Notes: a model not told the origin generated them from the sequence alone. A stretch of DNA of 30,610 bases from DAOSWM01 sp035380045 (GCA_035380045.1 DAOSWM010000035.1:1-30610); one strand, 5' to 3'. Shown: positions 1 to 8,882, counted from the first letter of the stretch. Made by a program: numbers and translations.

Positions 1-80
1 ACAATTTCCGCACCGGAGGCCTTGAGCGTTGGCAGGAAAAAGTTATGGTTCCGGTACTAAGTTACAAGGTGGAGTTTTAG
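1..80 (+). CDS. C-terminal end of an unidentified protein (partial, possibly outer membrane)
   Basis: An open frame enters from the left edge and stops at the TAG at 78-80, leaving about 25 residues that end in ...YKVEF. A C-terminal phenylalanine after alternating hydrophobic residues is common in outer-membrane beta-barrels, but 25 residues are too few to name a family. A strong hairpin with a T-run follows 26 bases later, which supports this being a real gene end. The other frames stop earlier (the first frame at 60). Confidence 0.5.
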   Translation, partial: NFRTGGLERWQEKVMVPVLSYKVEF

Positions 81-105
81 GTTTTTATCTAGAAAAAAAG
101 AATTT

Positions 106-155
106 AGTCCTGCTTGGGCGGATTTGAAATCCAACTAAGCAGGACTTCATTTTTC
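106..155 (+). terminator. Rho-independent terminator of the upstream gene
   Basis: A ten-base arm at 106-115 (agtcctgctt) pairs perfectly with 137-146 (aagcaggact). The loop contains a smaller inner hairpin (ggattt/aaatcc), and a T-rich stretch follows at 147-155. It lies 26 bases after the stop codon at 80. Confidence 0.75.
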
Positions 156-173
156 TATCGTCTTACTACAGTA

Positions 174-252
174 TAAAAAATCTGCGTAAATCTATTCAAT
201 CAGCATTACTTGTGCTGAGCTTGTCGAAGCATCTGCGTTCCATTTCCTTTTC
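174..252. repeat. Dispersed intergenic repeat, copy A, interrupted by a GAGCTTGTCGAAG insert
   Basis: The segment begins aaaaaatctgcgtaaatct and ends atctgcgttccat, matching copy B at 378-432. Copy A carries about 20 extra bases in the middle (211-231, containing tgagcttgtcgaag). Such short-period, non-coding repeats are frequent between genes in Bacteroidota. No function is known to me. Confidence 0.6.
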
Positions 253-303
253 TTCAATTCGTGAAATTTATGTCAAAAAATGTATCTAACTCAATCCACA
301 AAT

Positions 304-376
304 TCAAACAAATTTGTCACCAATCCACACAAATAATTTGTGTCCATTTGTGATATTTATTTGTGTCTATTCGTGG
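304..376. repeat. ATTTGTG-type short-period repeat with palindrome
   Basis: The motif wtttgtg(t/a) recurs about every 9-14 bases (around 311, 336, 346, 360) and degenerates to attcgtg at 369-375. It includes a near-perfect palindrome, acacaaat (327-334), one base, then atttgtgt (336-343). It runs directly into copy B of the AATCTG repeat. I see no coding potential in it. Confidence 0.5.
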
Positions 377-377
377 A

Positions 378-432
378 TAAAAAAATCTGCGTAAATCTGT
401 CCAATCTGTTTAATCTGCGTTCCATCTCTTTT
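378..432. repeat. Dispersed intergenic repeat, copy B (AATCTG units)
   Basis: Four units beginning AATCTG follow each other with a 9-10 base period (aatctgcgta, aatctgtcc, aatctgttt, aatctgcgtt) and end in ccatc. The outer ends match copy A at 174-252. The repeat stops just before the leuS -7 element, so the -33 part of that promoter probably lies inside it. Confidence 0.6.
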
Positions 433-435
433 TCC

Positions 436-443
436 TATCTTTG
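436..443 (+). promoter_or_regulatory. Predicted leuS promoter, -7 element TATCTTTG
   Basis: TATCTTTG is a perfect match to the Bacteroidota primary sigma -7 consensus TAnnTTTG and lies 34 bases upstream of the leuS ATG. A clear -33 TTTG is not visible; the nearest T-rich triplet (409-411) lies within the repeat. Confidence 0.55.
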
Positions 444-477
444 CAACTTCAAAAAAATATCGCAAAACCAACGCATT

Positions 478-3261
478 ATGGATTATAACTTTGCCGAGAT
501 AGAGAAAAAATGGCAGCAATACTGGAAGGAAAACAGAACCTACAAGGTTGACATTGATAAATCGCGTCCCAAGTTTTATGTACTTGATATGTTTCCTTAC
601 CCATCGGGAGCAGGATTACATGTTGGCCATCCGCTTGGATACATAGCATCCGATATTTACTCACGCTACAAGCGTTTACAGGGTTTCAACGTTTTGCATC
701 CAATGGGATACGATGCTTTCGGCTTACCAGCCGAGCAGTATGCAATTCAAACCGGTCAGCATCCGGCAATTACAACCGACAATAATGTTAAAAGATATCG
801 CGAACAGCTCGATAAAATTGGTTTCAGTTACGATTGGGATCGTGAAGTTCGCACATGCGATCCTGAATATTACCACTGGACTCAGTGGGCTTTTGTTCAG
901 ATGTTTAAACATTGGTACAATACAAAAACCCAGAAAGCTGAACCTATCAATAATCTGATTACAGAGTTTGAAAAGAACGGAAACTCAACTATTGATGCAG
1001 CATGCAGCGAGGTTAAAGATTTTTCTGCCAGCGAGTGGAAAGCAATGAGCGAACGTGAGCAGCAGGAAATTTTACTTTCTTACCGTCTTGCATATCTGGC
1101 CGATACAATGGTTAACTGGTGCCCGGCTCTCGGTACAGTTTTGGCAAACGATGAAGTGAAGGAAGGATTTTCAGTTCGTGGAGGACATCCTGTTGAGCAG
1201 CGTAAAATGAAACAATGGTGTTTGCGAATTTCGGCTTATGCGGAAAGAATGTTGAACGATTTGGAAACAATCGATTGGACTGACTCTCTGAAGGAAATTC
1301 AACGGAACTGGATTGGCCGCTCTGAGGGTGCTGAAGTTACTTTTAAAATAGATGGAACCGACGAAGGAATTGTAGTTTTCACAACTCGTCCCGATACAAT
1401 TTACGGAGCAACTTTTATGGTACTGGCTCCAGAAAGTGAACTTGTAGAAAAATTAACAACTGCCGAGCACAAGCAAGCTGTTGAAGATTACATTACGCTT
1501 GCAAAGCGTAAAACTGAGCGCGAGCGCCAGGCTGAAGCAAAAAAGGTTACCGGACAATTTACCGGAAGCTACGCAATAAATCCATTCACTAAGGAACGAA
1601 TTCCAATATGGATTAGCGAGTACGTGCTGGCAGGTTACGGAACCGGAGCAATTATGGCCGTTCCGGCACATGATAGCCGCGACTTTGTTTTCGCAAAAAC
1701 TTTCGGTTTACCAATTATTCAAACTGTTATTCGTCCAGGTGAAACCCCTTCTGACCCTTCAACCTGGGAGGAATCGTACGACGCAAAGGAAGGAATCGTT
1801 ATCAACAGCGGAATTATCAACGGGTTGGAGGTTAAGGATGCCATCCGCACAATTAACGAAAATATTGAAAAGCAAGGACTTGGTAGCTACAAAATAAACT
1901 ATCGCTTGCGCGATGCAATTTTCAGCCGCCAGCGATACTGGGGCGAACCATTCCCAATTTACTACAAGGATGGAATGCCTTACACAATCGACGAAAGCAA
2001 CCTTCCACTTGAACTTCCCGAGGTTGATGCATACCTTCCAACCGAAAAAGGTGAGCCGCCTCTTGGTCGTGCAAAAAGTTGGCAAACCAGCGAAGGTTTC
2101 CCTTACGAGCTGAGCACAATGCCGGGTTTTGCCGGGTCATCTGCATATTATCTGCGTTATATGGATCCACGAAACAGCAAAGGTTTGGTATCGAAGGAAG
2201 CGAACGAGTACTGGGAAAATGTTGATCTATATATCGGCGGAACCGAACATGCAACTGGACATTTAGTGTACTCCCGATTCTGGAATAAATTCCTTTTTGA
2301 TTTGGGTTACGTTTGTAAAAATGAGCCGTTTAAAAAGTTGATCAATCAGGGAATGATTCAGGGACGTTCGAATTTTGTTTACAGAATAAAAAACACCAAC
2401 AAATTCGTTTCGCTAAATCTGAAAAAGGATTACGATGTTACTGAAATTCATGTTGATGTAAACATTGTGAGCAACGATATTCTCGATTTGGACAAGTTCC
2501 GTGCATGGCGACCAGAATTTGCCAATGCTGAGTTTATCCTCGAAGATGGAAAATACATCTGTGGATGGGCCGTTGAGAAGATGAGCAAAAGTATGTTCAA
2601 CGTGGTTAATCCCGATGATATCATTGTTAACTACGGTGCCGATACGCTCCGTATGTACGAAATGTTCCTTGGTCCGCTTGAACTTTCGAAACCTTGGGAC
2701 ACCAACGGAATTGACGGAGTGCACAAATTTTTACGCCGCTTGTGGCGTTTGTATCACGATTCGAACAACGAACCAAACGTTAGCAGCGAATCAGCAAGCA
2801 AAGCAGAATTGAAGGCAATTCATAAAACCATTAAAAAGATTTCGGAAGATATTGAGAAGTTCAGCTTCAATACCGGAGTTTCGGCATTTATGATTTGCGT
2901 TAACGAGCTCACTGAGCTAAAATGTAACAAGCGTGAAGTTCTGGAGCCATTAGCAATTATTCTTGCTCCATACGCTCCACACATTGCTGAGGAACTGTGG
3001 TACCTACTTGGTTATTCTTCAACCATTTGCGATGCAAAATGGCCGGAATACAATGAGGAGTATCTGGTTGAAAGCACTTTTACATGTCCGGTTTCCTTCA
3101 ACGGAAAAATGCGTTATACAATGGAAGTTCCGTTGAATCTTCAAAAGGAGGAGGTTGAAAAATTGGTTATGGCTCACGATCAGTTTGAACGTTACCTCGA
3201 TGGGAAACCGATGAAAAAGATTATTGTTGTTCCAAATAAGATTGTGAACGTGGTAATCTAA
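478..3261 (+). CDS. leuS: Leucyl-tRNA synthetase
   Basis: This enzyme charges tRNA-Leu with leucine in the cytoplasm. The 927-residue product has the class I HIGH motif as HVGH (residues 48-51) and KMSKS (701-705). The CP1 editing domain shows the threonine-rich TTRPDT segment (302-307) and the later AVPAHDSRD segment. Extra segments after the catalytic N-terminal half (around 145-190) and before KMSKS (around 625-695) are typical of Bacteroidota LeuRS. The frame stays open upstream to about 340, but that part is encoded by intergenic repeats. The ATG at 478 gives the family-typical start MDYNFAEIEKKWQ and sits just after the -7 element at 436-443. A terminator follows at 3309-3347. Function is near certain. 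Confidence 0.97.
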   Translation: MDYNFAEIEKKWQQYWKENRTYKVDIDKSRPKFYVLDMFPYPSGAGLHVGHPLGYIASDIYSRYKRLQGFNVLHPMGYDAFGLPAEQYAIQTGQHPAITTDNNVKRYREQLDKIGFSYDWDREVRTCDPEYYHWTQWAFVQMFKHWYNTKTQKAEPINNLITEFEKNGNSTIDAACSEVKDFSASEWKAMSEREQQEILLSYRLAYLADTMVNWCPALGTVLANDEVKEGFSVRGGHPVEQRKMKQWCLRISAYAERMLNDLETIDWTDSLKEIQRNWIGRSEGAEVTFKIDGTDEGIVVFTTRPDTIYGATFMVLAPESELVEKLTTAEHKQAVEDYITLAKRKTERERQAEAKKVTGQFTGSYAINPFTKERIPIWISEYVLAGYGTGAIMAVPAHDSRDFVFAKTFGLPIIQTVIRPGETPSDPSTWEESYDAKEGIVINSGIINGLEVKDAIRTINENIEKQGLGSYKINYRLRDAIFSRQRYWGEPFPIYYKDGMPYTIDESNLPLELPEVDAYLPTEKGEPPLGRAKSWQTSEGFPYELSTMPGFAGSSAYYLRYMDPRNSKGLVSKEANEYWENVDLYIGGTEHATGHLVYSRFWNKFLFDLGYVCKNEPFKKLINQGMIQGRSNFVYRIKNTNKFVSLNLKKDYDVTEIHVDVNIVSNDILDLDKFRAWRPEFANAEFILEDGKYICGWAVEKMSKSMFNVVNPDDIIVNYGADTLRMYEMFLGPLELSKPWDTNGIDGVHKFLRRLWRLYHDSNNEPNVSSESASKAELKAIHKTIKKISEDIEKFSFNTGVSAFMICVNELTELKCNKREVLEPLAIILAPYAPHIAEELWYLLGYSSTICDAKWPEYNEEYLVESTFTCPVSFNGKMRYTMEVPLNLQKEEVEKLVMAHDQFERYLDGKPMKKIIVVPNKIVNVVI

Positions 3262-3308
3262 AATATCCCTAATCTGACAAAAGATTAGTTTTCAAAAAAT
3301 GTAAATTA

Positions 3309-3347
3309 GCAAGGTCATTGAGCATGTCGAAATGACCTTGCTTTTTT
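3309..3347 (+). terminator. Rho-independent terminator of leuS
   Basis: An 11-base perfect stem, gcaaggtcatt (3309-3319) and aatgaccttgc (3331-3341), has an 11-base loop and is followed by six T (3342-3347). The loop region ttgagcatgtcgaa is nearly identical to the ctgagcttgtcgaa stretch inside repeat copy A (213-226). Confidence 0.85.
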
Positions 3348-3369
3348 ATAATCATTTTAAGACAGACGC

Positions 3370-4290
3370 TTGTTAATTGAAATAGAAACCATACAATCCA
3401 TTGCAGAATCCGTGGGATTCAACGCCTGCGGAGTAAGTCGTGTTGAAAAACTTTCCGAGGAGGAAATTTATATAAAGAATTGGCTTTTGCAGGGAATGCA
3501 TGGCGAGATGGGCTACATGGAGCGAAATGTTGAAAAACGCATCGATTCGTCGTTGCTGGTTCCCGGAGCAAAATCAGTGGTTTCTGTTCTACTCAGCTAT
3601 TTTCCCGGAAATCCAAACATATCCACAATTCCTCCTAAAATTTCGCGCTACGCGCTGAGTGTTGATTACCACAACGTAATCAAACAAATGCTTTGGGAAA
3701 TGCTAAAGCAGATTAGAGAAAATTTTGGAGAGGTAAACGGCAGAGCATTTGTTGATTCGGCTCCTGTGCTTGAGCGTGCTTGGGCTGCAAAATCGGGTTT
3801 GGGATGGATTGGGAACAATGGATTGCTGATAAATCCGGAGTTTGGTTCCTACACTTTTATCGGCGAGCTGATTTTAGATATTGAAATTGAACCTTCAAAA
3901 AATATTGTTCCAAACCGATGCGGAACCTGCACTCGTTGCATTGATTCTTGCCCTACCGGCGCAATTGTTTCTCCTGGAATAATTGATGCCCGCAAATGCA
4001 TTTCGTACCTAACCATCGAGAAAAAAAGCGGATTAACTGACCTGGAGAAAACCAAATTAAACGGTTGGTGTTTTGGTTGCGATATTTGTCAGGAGGTTTG
4101 CCCGTGGAACGCTAAAATTAATGTTTGTAGCACTGAGGCAATCAAACCCAAAACCAAAATTTTATCTTTTAATTCAAAGAAATTTTTAGCGCTAAACGAA
4201 GAAGAATTCGTAAACATTTTTGGCGATACGCCAATTGCACGAGCCGGTTATAAAAGATTTCTGCATAATTCCTCAATTTGTTCAACTTAA
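3370..4290 (+). CDS. queG: Epoxyqueuosine reductase QueG, short form
   Basis: QueG reduces epoxyqueuosine to queuosine in tRNA, the last step of Q synthesis, using a cobalamin cofactor and two 4Fe-4S clusters. The protein (306 residues) has the VDSAPVLER segment with the catalytic-type Asp129. The first cluster motif is CxxCxxCxxxCP at 184-194 and the second is CFGCDICQEVCPW at 234-245. It lacks the C-terminal HEAT-like region of the longer enterobacterial enzyme (about 380 residues), which is usual in Bacteroidota. No ATG lies near the start. The frame is closed by a TAA at 3358-3360, and the first plausible start is the TTG at 3370. It follows the leuS terminator and likely has its own promoter, which I cannot identify. 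Confidence 0.93.
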   Translation: MLIEIETIQSIAESVGFNACGVSRVEKLSEEEIYIKNWLLQGMHGEMGYMERNVEKRIDSSLLVPGAKSVVSVLLSYFPGNPNISTIPPKISRYALSVDYHNVIKQMLWEMLKQIRENFGEVNGRAFVDSAPVLERAWAAKSGLGWIGNNGLLINPEFGSYTFIGELILDIEIEPSKNIVPNRCGTCTRCIDSCPTGAIVSPGIIDARKCISYLTIEKKSGLTDLEKTKLNGWCFGCDICQEVCPWNAKINVCSTEAIKPKTKILSFNSKKFLALNEEEFVNIFGDTPIARAGYKRFLHNSSICST

Positions 4291-4342
4291 AAACCGGAAA
4301 AGTTTATAACTTTCAGGCTAGTTTTACTTGAAAATTTGCACT

Positions 4343-5176
4343 ATGGAACTTAAAGAATTTAAAATATCGCTCAACTCGGGCGAAAAACTTTTTGCTTGGT
4401 ACGCAGCGCCAGCATCATCTCCTCAGGCTGTAATATGTTTAAGTCATGGTTGGGGCGAGCACTCGCTTCGATATAAGCATTGGGCTCAACGATTTGTTGA
4501 CAGCGGATACGCTTTCCTTTCCTGGGATCAGTACGGACATGGACAATCGGATGGACAAAAAGGTCACGTAAAGGATTACGAAGTTTTCATGGAATCAATC
4601 GACAAAGCGTTGAACATTGCCAGCGAAAAGTTTCCGGGAGCTCCGGTTGTTCTTTACGGTCACAGCATGGGAGGAAATACGGCGATAAATTTTGCCATCA
4701 GGCACAACAACCCGTTTAACTTGCTGGTAGCAACTTCACCCTGGCTTCGTTTAGCAACACCTGCCCCAGCTGCACTTAAGGTTCTTGTAAAAGTACTCAA
4801 TGTAATTTGGCCAAGTTTCCCAATAACCGCTCCGCTAGAAGCGGAAAAAATCAGCCATATTCCGGAGGAAGTTGAGAAGTATAAAACCGATCCGTTGAAC
4901 CACAGCAAAATAACTCCCCGCCTCTACAAAGTTATTGTTGAATCGGGCGATTATGCGATTGAGCACGCAGCTGAAATAAAAAAAACGATGCTGCTTCTCC
5001 ATGGAGATGCTGACGAGGTAACCTCATTCGATAAGTCATCGGAACTTGCCGTAAAAGCACCAAACTGCAGCTTCATTCCATGGAAAGGAATGTTCCATGA
5101 GCTTCACAACGAAACCCTGCAGGAAGAAGTGTTCAAGATGATTAAGGAGTGGATTAGCGGAAATTTGGAGAAGTAG
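4343..5176 (+). CDS. Alpha/beta hydrolase, monoacylglycerol-lipase-like
   Basis: A 277-residue serine hydrolase of the Hydrolase_4 type, which includes monoacylglycerol lipases and lysophospholipases. The oxyanion region is SHGWGEHS. The nucleophile elbow GHSMGG carries Ser108, the acid is Asp224 in HGDADEVTS, and the base is His252 in GMFHELHNE. There is no signal peptide, so it is probably cytoplasmic. The ATG at 4343 is preferred over the upstream in-frame TTG at 4328. A TAACTTTC sequence at 4307-4314 resembles a -7 element with one mismatch. It ends six bases before the GSCFA gene, so the two are probably co-transcribed. The fold is certain; the lipid substrate is inferred from the family. 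Confidence 0.88.
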   Translation: MELKEFKISLNSGEKLFAWYAAPASSPQAVICLSHGWGEHSLRYKHWAQRFVDSGYAFLSWDQYGHGQSDGQKGHVKDYEVFMESIDKALNIASEKFPGAPVVLYGHSMGGNTAINFAIRHNNPFNLLVATSPWLRLATPAPAALKVLVKVLNVIWPSFPITAPLEAEKISHIPEEVEKYKTDPLNHSKITPRLYKVIVESGDYAIEHAAEIKKTMLLLHGDADEVTSFDKSSELAVKAPNCSFIPWKGMFHELHNETLQEEVFKMIKEWISGNLEK

Positions 5177-5182
5177 TTTACA

Positions 5183-6175
5183 ATGGATTATGAATTCCGA
5201 ACGGCAGTAAACGTTAAAAAATTTCCATTTAATATTGGTTACAACTCGCCTGTTCTCTTTCTGGGTTCGTGTTTTACCGAGAATGTTGGTGGCAAAATGC
5301 AGAAGCTGAAGTTTCCTGCTCTTGTAAATCCATTTGGTGTAATTTACAATCCCATTTCGGTGGGAATGGTTCTGAAAAGAATTATTGCCGGAAATACTTT
5401 CGAAGAAAATGAGCTGGATTTCCACAATAATTTGTGGTTCAGTTTTATGCACCACACCACTTTCTCTTCGGAGAATAAGGACGAGTGCCTTCAAAAAATT
5501 AACAGCAACCTACAAGGGTCGAATAAATTTTGGGATAAAACCAAAATTCTGGCAGTCACGTTCGGAACTGCCAGAGTTTACATTCATAAAGGGATGAAAA
5601 ATCCTGTGGCAAACTGCCACAAAATTCCAGCAAAGGAATTTGACCACAAACTTCTAACAGTAAACGAAATAGTTGATTACTGGACTGAAATACTCGAAAA
5701 AGTTTTTGCTTCAAAACCGAACCTAAAAATTCTGTTTACTGTTAGCCCGATTCGTCATTGGAAGGATGGACCCGAGGGAAATCAGGTAAGCAAATCAACC
5801 CTAATTTTGGCTGTACATAAGTTAGCAGAACATTTTCCCGAAAATGTTTTTTACTTCCCTGCCTACGAAATTATGATGGATGAGCTGCGCGATTACCGAT
5901 TCTACAAGGACGACATGCTACATCCTTCTGACTTGGCCATCAGCTATATCTGGGAAAAATTTAAAGGAGCTTTAATTAGCCCTGAAGATCAAAAACTAAC
6001 AAAAGAAATTGAAAAAATTGTGCTGAATTCGGAGCATAAACCAATTAAAATCAACACGAAAGAACACCAAAAGTTTGTTGAAAATACGTTACTACAAATT
6101 GAAAGAATTTTAAAAACAAACCCGAGTTTAAATTTTTCAAACGAGATAGAATTGTTACAACAAAGTATTTCATAA
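5183..6175 (+). CDS. GSCFA domain protein
   Basis: A 330-residue protein of the GSCFA family, found widely in Bacteroidota and related to SGNH-type hydrolases. The defining motif GSCF lies at residues 28-31 and is followed by TENVG. The conserved NPFGVIYNP segment and a late D-x-LHPS segment (within the second half) fit the GDSL/SGNH-like fold, in which the late Asp/His would complete the active site. No signal peptide is visible. It begins seven bases after the alpha/beta hydrolase, suggesting a two-gene unit. No reaction has been established for this family to my knowledge, so no substrate is proposed. Confidence 0.87.
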   Translation: MDYEFRTAVNVKKFPFNIGYNSPVLFLGSCFTENVGGKMQKLKFPALVNPFGVIYNPISVGMVLKRIIAGNTFEENELDFHNNLWFSFMHHTTFSSENKDECLQKINSNLQGSNKFWDKTKILAVTFGTARVYIHKGMKNPVANCHKIPAKEFDHKLLTVNEIVDYWTEILEKVFASKPNLKILFTVSPIRHWKDGPEGNQVSKSTLILAVHKLAEHFPENVFYFPAYEIMMDELRDYRFYKDDMLHPSDLAISYIWEKFKGALISPEDQKLTKEIEKIVLNSEHKPIKINTKEHQKFVENTLLQIERILKTNPSLNFSNEIELLQQSIS

Positions 6176-6210
6176 TTTTACCATTCCTACTGTAAAAATA
6201 GAACCTTGCC

Positions 6211-7023
6211 ATGGAATACGAATTAAACGACATACTTATTGCTTTTGGTCTCACACTATTTGCCGGATTATCTACAGGAATTGGGAGTACTATTGCCTTC
6301 TTTGCCAAACATACAAATACAAAATTTTTATCGGTAGCCCTAGGTTTCTCTGCAGGAGTAATGATTTACGTTTCGTTTGTTGAGATTTTTTTTAAAGCCA
6401 AGGAATCGTTGGTTGAAGCAATTGGCTACGTTTCTGGCTCGTGGGTTACGGTTGCATCGTTCTTTGGAGGGATTGTTATAATTGCAATAATCGATAAACT
6501 AATTCCATCATACGAAAACCCTCATGAAATAAGGCTAGTGGAAGAGGTAACTGAAAAGCCCAAAAAGGACAGGAGGCTTATTCGAATGGGTGTTTTTACA
6601 GCGTTAGCCATTGCTATTCACAATTTCCCTGAAGGGTTGGCAACCTTCACTGCTGCGCTAACCGATCCCAGTCTCGGTATTGCCATTGCTGTGGCCATTG
6701 CCATTCACAATATTCCCGAAGGAATTGCCGTTTCGGTTCCCATTGTTTTCGCCACAGGGAATAAACGAAAAGCATTCACCCTCTCGTTCCTCTCAGGTTT
6801 AGCCGAACCTGTTGGCGCCTTGGTTGGCTATTTGATTCTGCTGCCTTTCCTAACTGAACTTACCTTTGGAATTCTTTTTGCCGGTGTTGCCGGCATAATG
6901 GTTTTCATATCAATTGACGAGCTGCTTCCCGCTGCGCGTGAATATGGCGAACATCACCTTTCAATTTACGGTTTAATTGCAGGAATGATCGTGATGTCTA
7001 TTAGTTTACTCATGTTTATTTAG
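6211..7023 (+). CDS. zupT: ZIP family zinc/divalent metal transporter
   Basis: An inner-membrane importer of zinc and other divalent metals. The 270-residue protein has about eight hydrophobic segments. Two signature motifs in transmembrane segments 4 and 5 are HNFPEG (137-142) and HNIPEG (166-171), whose His, Asn and Glu residues form the binuclear metal site. The cytoplasmic loop between segments 3 and 4 (about 100-123) is charged. The C-terminal E-Y-G-E-HH stretch (near 245-250) could be a metal-sensing patch. Its last eight bases overlap the end of the convergent U32 gene. The start ATG at 6211 gives a family-typical N-terminus. Confidence 0.93.
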   Translation: MEYELNDILIAFGLTLFAGLSTGIGSTIAFFAKHTNTKFLSVALGFSAGVMIYVSFVEIFFKAKESLVEAIGYVSGSWVTVASFFGGIVIIAIIDKLIPSYENPHEIRLVEEVTEKPKKDRRLIRMGVFTALAIAIHNFPEGLATFTAALTDPSLGIAIAVAIAIHNIPEGIAVSVPIVFATGNKRKAFTLSFLSGLAEPVGALVGYLILLPFLTELTFGILFAGVAGIMVFISIDELLPAAREYGEHHLSIYGLIAGMIVMSISLLMFI

Positions 7024-8860
7024 AAGTACTGGGAAACAGAACTTTCATCTGGCATTTCTTACAGTCGAACACCAGAGGATACGAACGATTATTGTCGCGA
7101 AGGAAAAGCTTTTTCCCGGCAAGCTGATTTTTTCTGTTCCCATCGCAGTAACCCAGCTCGTGAAGAATGCAGTAACGCGTAACCATCAGCTGTTCACCCG
7201 AAAAGTTTGATTTTAACTCAAAAGCCTTATCCATTTTTTCAACGCCATGGCGTTTGTAAAATTTTTCAGCAAGCGGGTTTGCAATATTAGCCTTGTAATC
7301 AAGAATATTTTCGGGATAAGGAATTGTGTTGGGAACAATTTTTACTTCAGCACGAAAATGATTTTTCAACCTTGCTTTTTCGTGTAACGAAAAAAGTTCA
7401 CGGCGCCAGCCATTTATCTGCGAAATTGCGAAGAAAGGAATATCAGCAGTTTGAAACTCAACGGATACGTTACTTACCAACAAAAAACTATCGCCCGATT
7501 TACTCAGCTGGTTTTTAATATTTTCAGAAACAGCATCGGGATTTTTTGCTTTGGTAAAATCGTATGGAACAGAAAGATTTGTTTCAATACCATCCTCATC
7601 AGTAAGTGAAAGATGGCATTGTGATTCATCAATTTTCGTAATAATTTCACATTCAACCTGTCTGATCGAAGTTGTTGAATTTAATTTTTGGTTGAACGCC
7701 TTATCGAAGTTGCGGAAAACAGTTGCATTTTTGTAAACACCATTCATTTTCAATGGGAAAATTCTCTCTTCTTCAACCCTGTTAACTTTTATTCCTGTTA
7801 GTATATCATTCTTGTCGAAAAAGCAAAGTCCATCGCCATTTATAATCGCCTCATCGGTTTTCAACGAAAACCAGTTTTCGCCAACTTCATTTACATTTCC
7901 CAGCTGCTTCCCAACCGATTTTTGCGTGTTGAATGATGATTGATTTTTAATTCTGCCTTTGGCAAAATAGCTGGTATAGCCACGGTTAAAAGTTCGTTCG
8001 GGGTCGGGTTCGAACAGAATTTTTGTTTTTCCTGATGATGATTTTTTCAGGTCGTTTCTTCGCTCAATTATCGAATCTAATATTTTGCGATAGTGAGCAG
8101 TAATATTCTTTACGTAGTCTAAATCCTTCAGTCGTCCTTCTATTTTAAACGAAGAAATTCCGGCATCAATCAACGCTTCAATGTTTTCCGTTTGATTGTT
8201 ATCGCGAAGCGATAAAAGATGTTTACTTTTCACAATCACGTTTCCATCCTCATCAACCAAATCGTACGACGAACGGCAGGGTTGCGCACAGGCTCCACGG
8301 TTGGCGCTTCTTCCCGTAATTGCCTGACTAAAGTAGCACTGTCCGCTGTACGAAACGCATAACGCTCCGTGAACGAATGCTTCAAGTTCAATTTTAGTTC
8401 CCTTGCTGATGCTAGAGATTTCATCAACAGAAAGTTCCCTCGCTAAAATTACGCGCTGAATTCCAATATCTTCTAAAAACTTTACTTTTTTAGCATCAAC
8501 ATTGTTTGCCTGCGTGCTGGCGTGGATTGGAATGGGTGGTAAATCCATTTCCAAAATTCCCATATCCTGAATTATTATAGCATCAGCCCCAATTTGGTAA
8601 AGTTTATGAATTAATTTTTCGGCAGCTGTAATTTCGTTCTCAAAAATTATTGTATTGATTGTAACATAAACTTTTACATGAAAAAGATGGGCATAGCTTA
8701 CCAACTTTTCAATATCCAACAATTCGTTACCGGCGGCTTCACGAGCACCAAACTGGTTGTAACCAATGTAAACAGCATCGGCACCATGGTTTATGGCAGC
8801 AATTCCCGTTTCAAGATTCTTTGCGGGCGAAAGCAGTTCGATGCTCTTTTTTTTCACCAA
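7016..8860 (-). CDS. Peptidase U32 family protein, RlhA-like RNA hydroxylation factor
   Basis: Members of this family were first called collagenases. The E. coli homologues RlhA and TrhP are needed for hydroxylation of 23S rRNA C2501 and of tRNA uridine 34. The 614-residue length fits the longer RlhA-type layout. The N-terminal barrel begins ELLSPAKNLE and contains the signature HGALCVSYSGQCYFS. Cysteines 168, 175, 191 and 195 are the conserved metal-cluster positions. The C-terminal tail has four more cysteines (CILHELGYC and CKKC), as in many Bacteroidota versions. The start is uncertain: TTG at 8860 or GTG at 8857, with no ATG nearby. It ends inside the tail of zupT. Target RNA is inferred only. 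Confidence 0.88.
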   Translation of the reverse strand: MVKKKSIELLSPAKNLETGIAAINHGADAVYIGYNQFGAREAAGNELLDIEKLVSYAHLFHVKVYVTINTIIFENEITAAEKLIHKLYQIGADAIIIQDMGILEMDLPPIPIHASTQANNVDAKKVKFLEDIGIQRVILARELSVDEISSISKGTKIELEAFVHGALCVSYSGQCYFSQAITGRSANRGACAQPCRSSYDLVDEDGNVIVKSKHLLSLRDNNQTENIEALIDAGISSFKIEGRLKDLDYVKNITAHYRKILDSIIERRNDLKKSSSGKTKILFEPDPERTFNRGYTSYFAKGRIKNQSSFNTQKSVGKQLGNVNEVGENWFSLKTDEAIINGDGLCFFDKNDILTGIKVNRVEEERIFPLKMNGVYKNATVFRNFDKAFNQKLNSTTSIRQVECEIITKIDESQCHLSLTDEDGIETNLSVPYDFTKAKNPDAVSENIKNQLSKSGDSFLLVSNVSVEFQTADIPFFAISQINGWRRELFSLHEKARLKNHFRAEVKIVPNTIPYPENILDYKANIANPLAEKFYKRHGVEKMDKAFELKSNFSGEQLMVTRYCILHELGYCDGNRKNQLAGKKLFLRDNNRSYPLVFDCKKCQMKVLFPSTSK

Positions 8861-8872
8861 TATTTTTTTTTA

Positions 8873-8880
8873 CAAACGTA
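8873..8880 (-). promoter_or_regulatory. Possible -7 element TACGTTTG for the U32 gene
   Basis: Read on the minus strand, TACGTTTG matches TAnnTTTG. It sits only 12 bases before the TTG start and directly after the T-run of the upstream gene's terminator. No -33 TTTG is found at the usual distance, so this is a weak prediction. If true, the transcript would be almost leaderless. Confidence 0.3.
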
Positions 8881-8882
8881 CC

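Noticed and set aside
340..477. A 46-residue N-terminal extension of leuS in the same open frame
   Set aside because: It is encoded by intergenic repeats, and the -7 element lies inside it. Family members start at MDYNF.
5036..5494. A 152-codon minus-strand open frame across the alpha/beta hydrolase and GSCFA genes
   Set aside because: It spans two real genes on the opposite strand and shows no domain or signal peptide.
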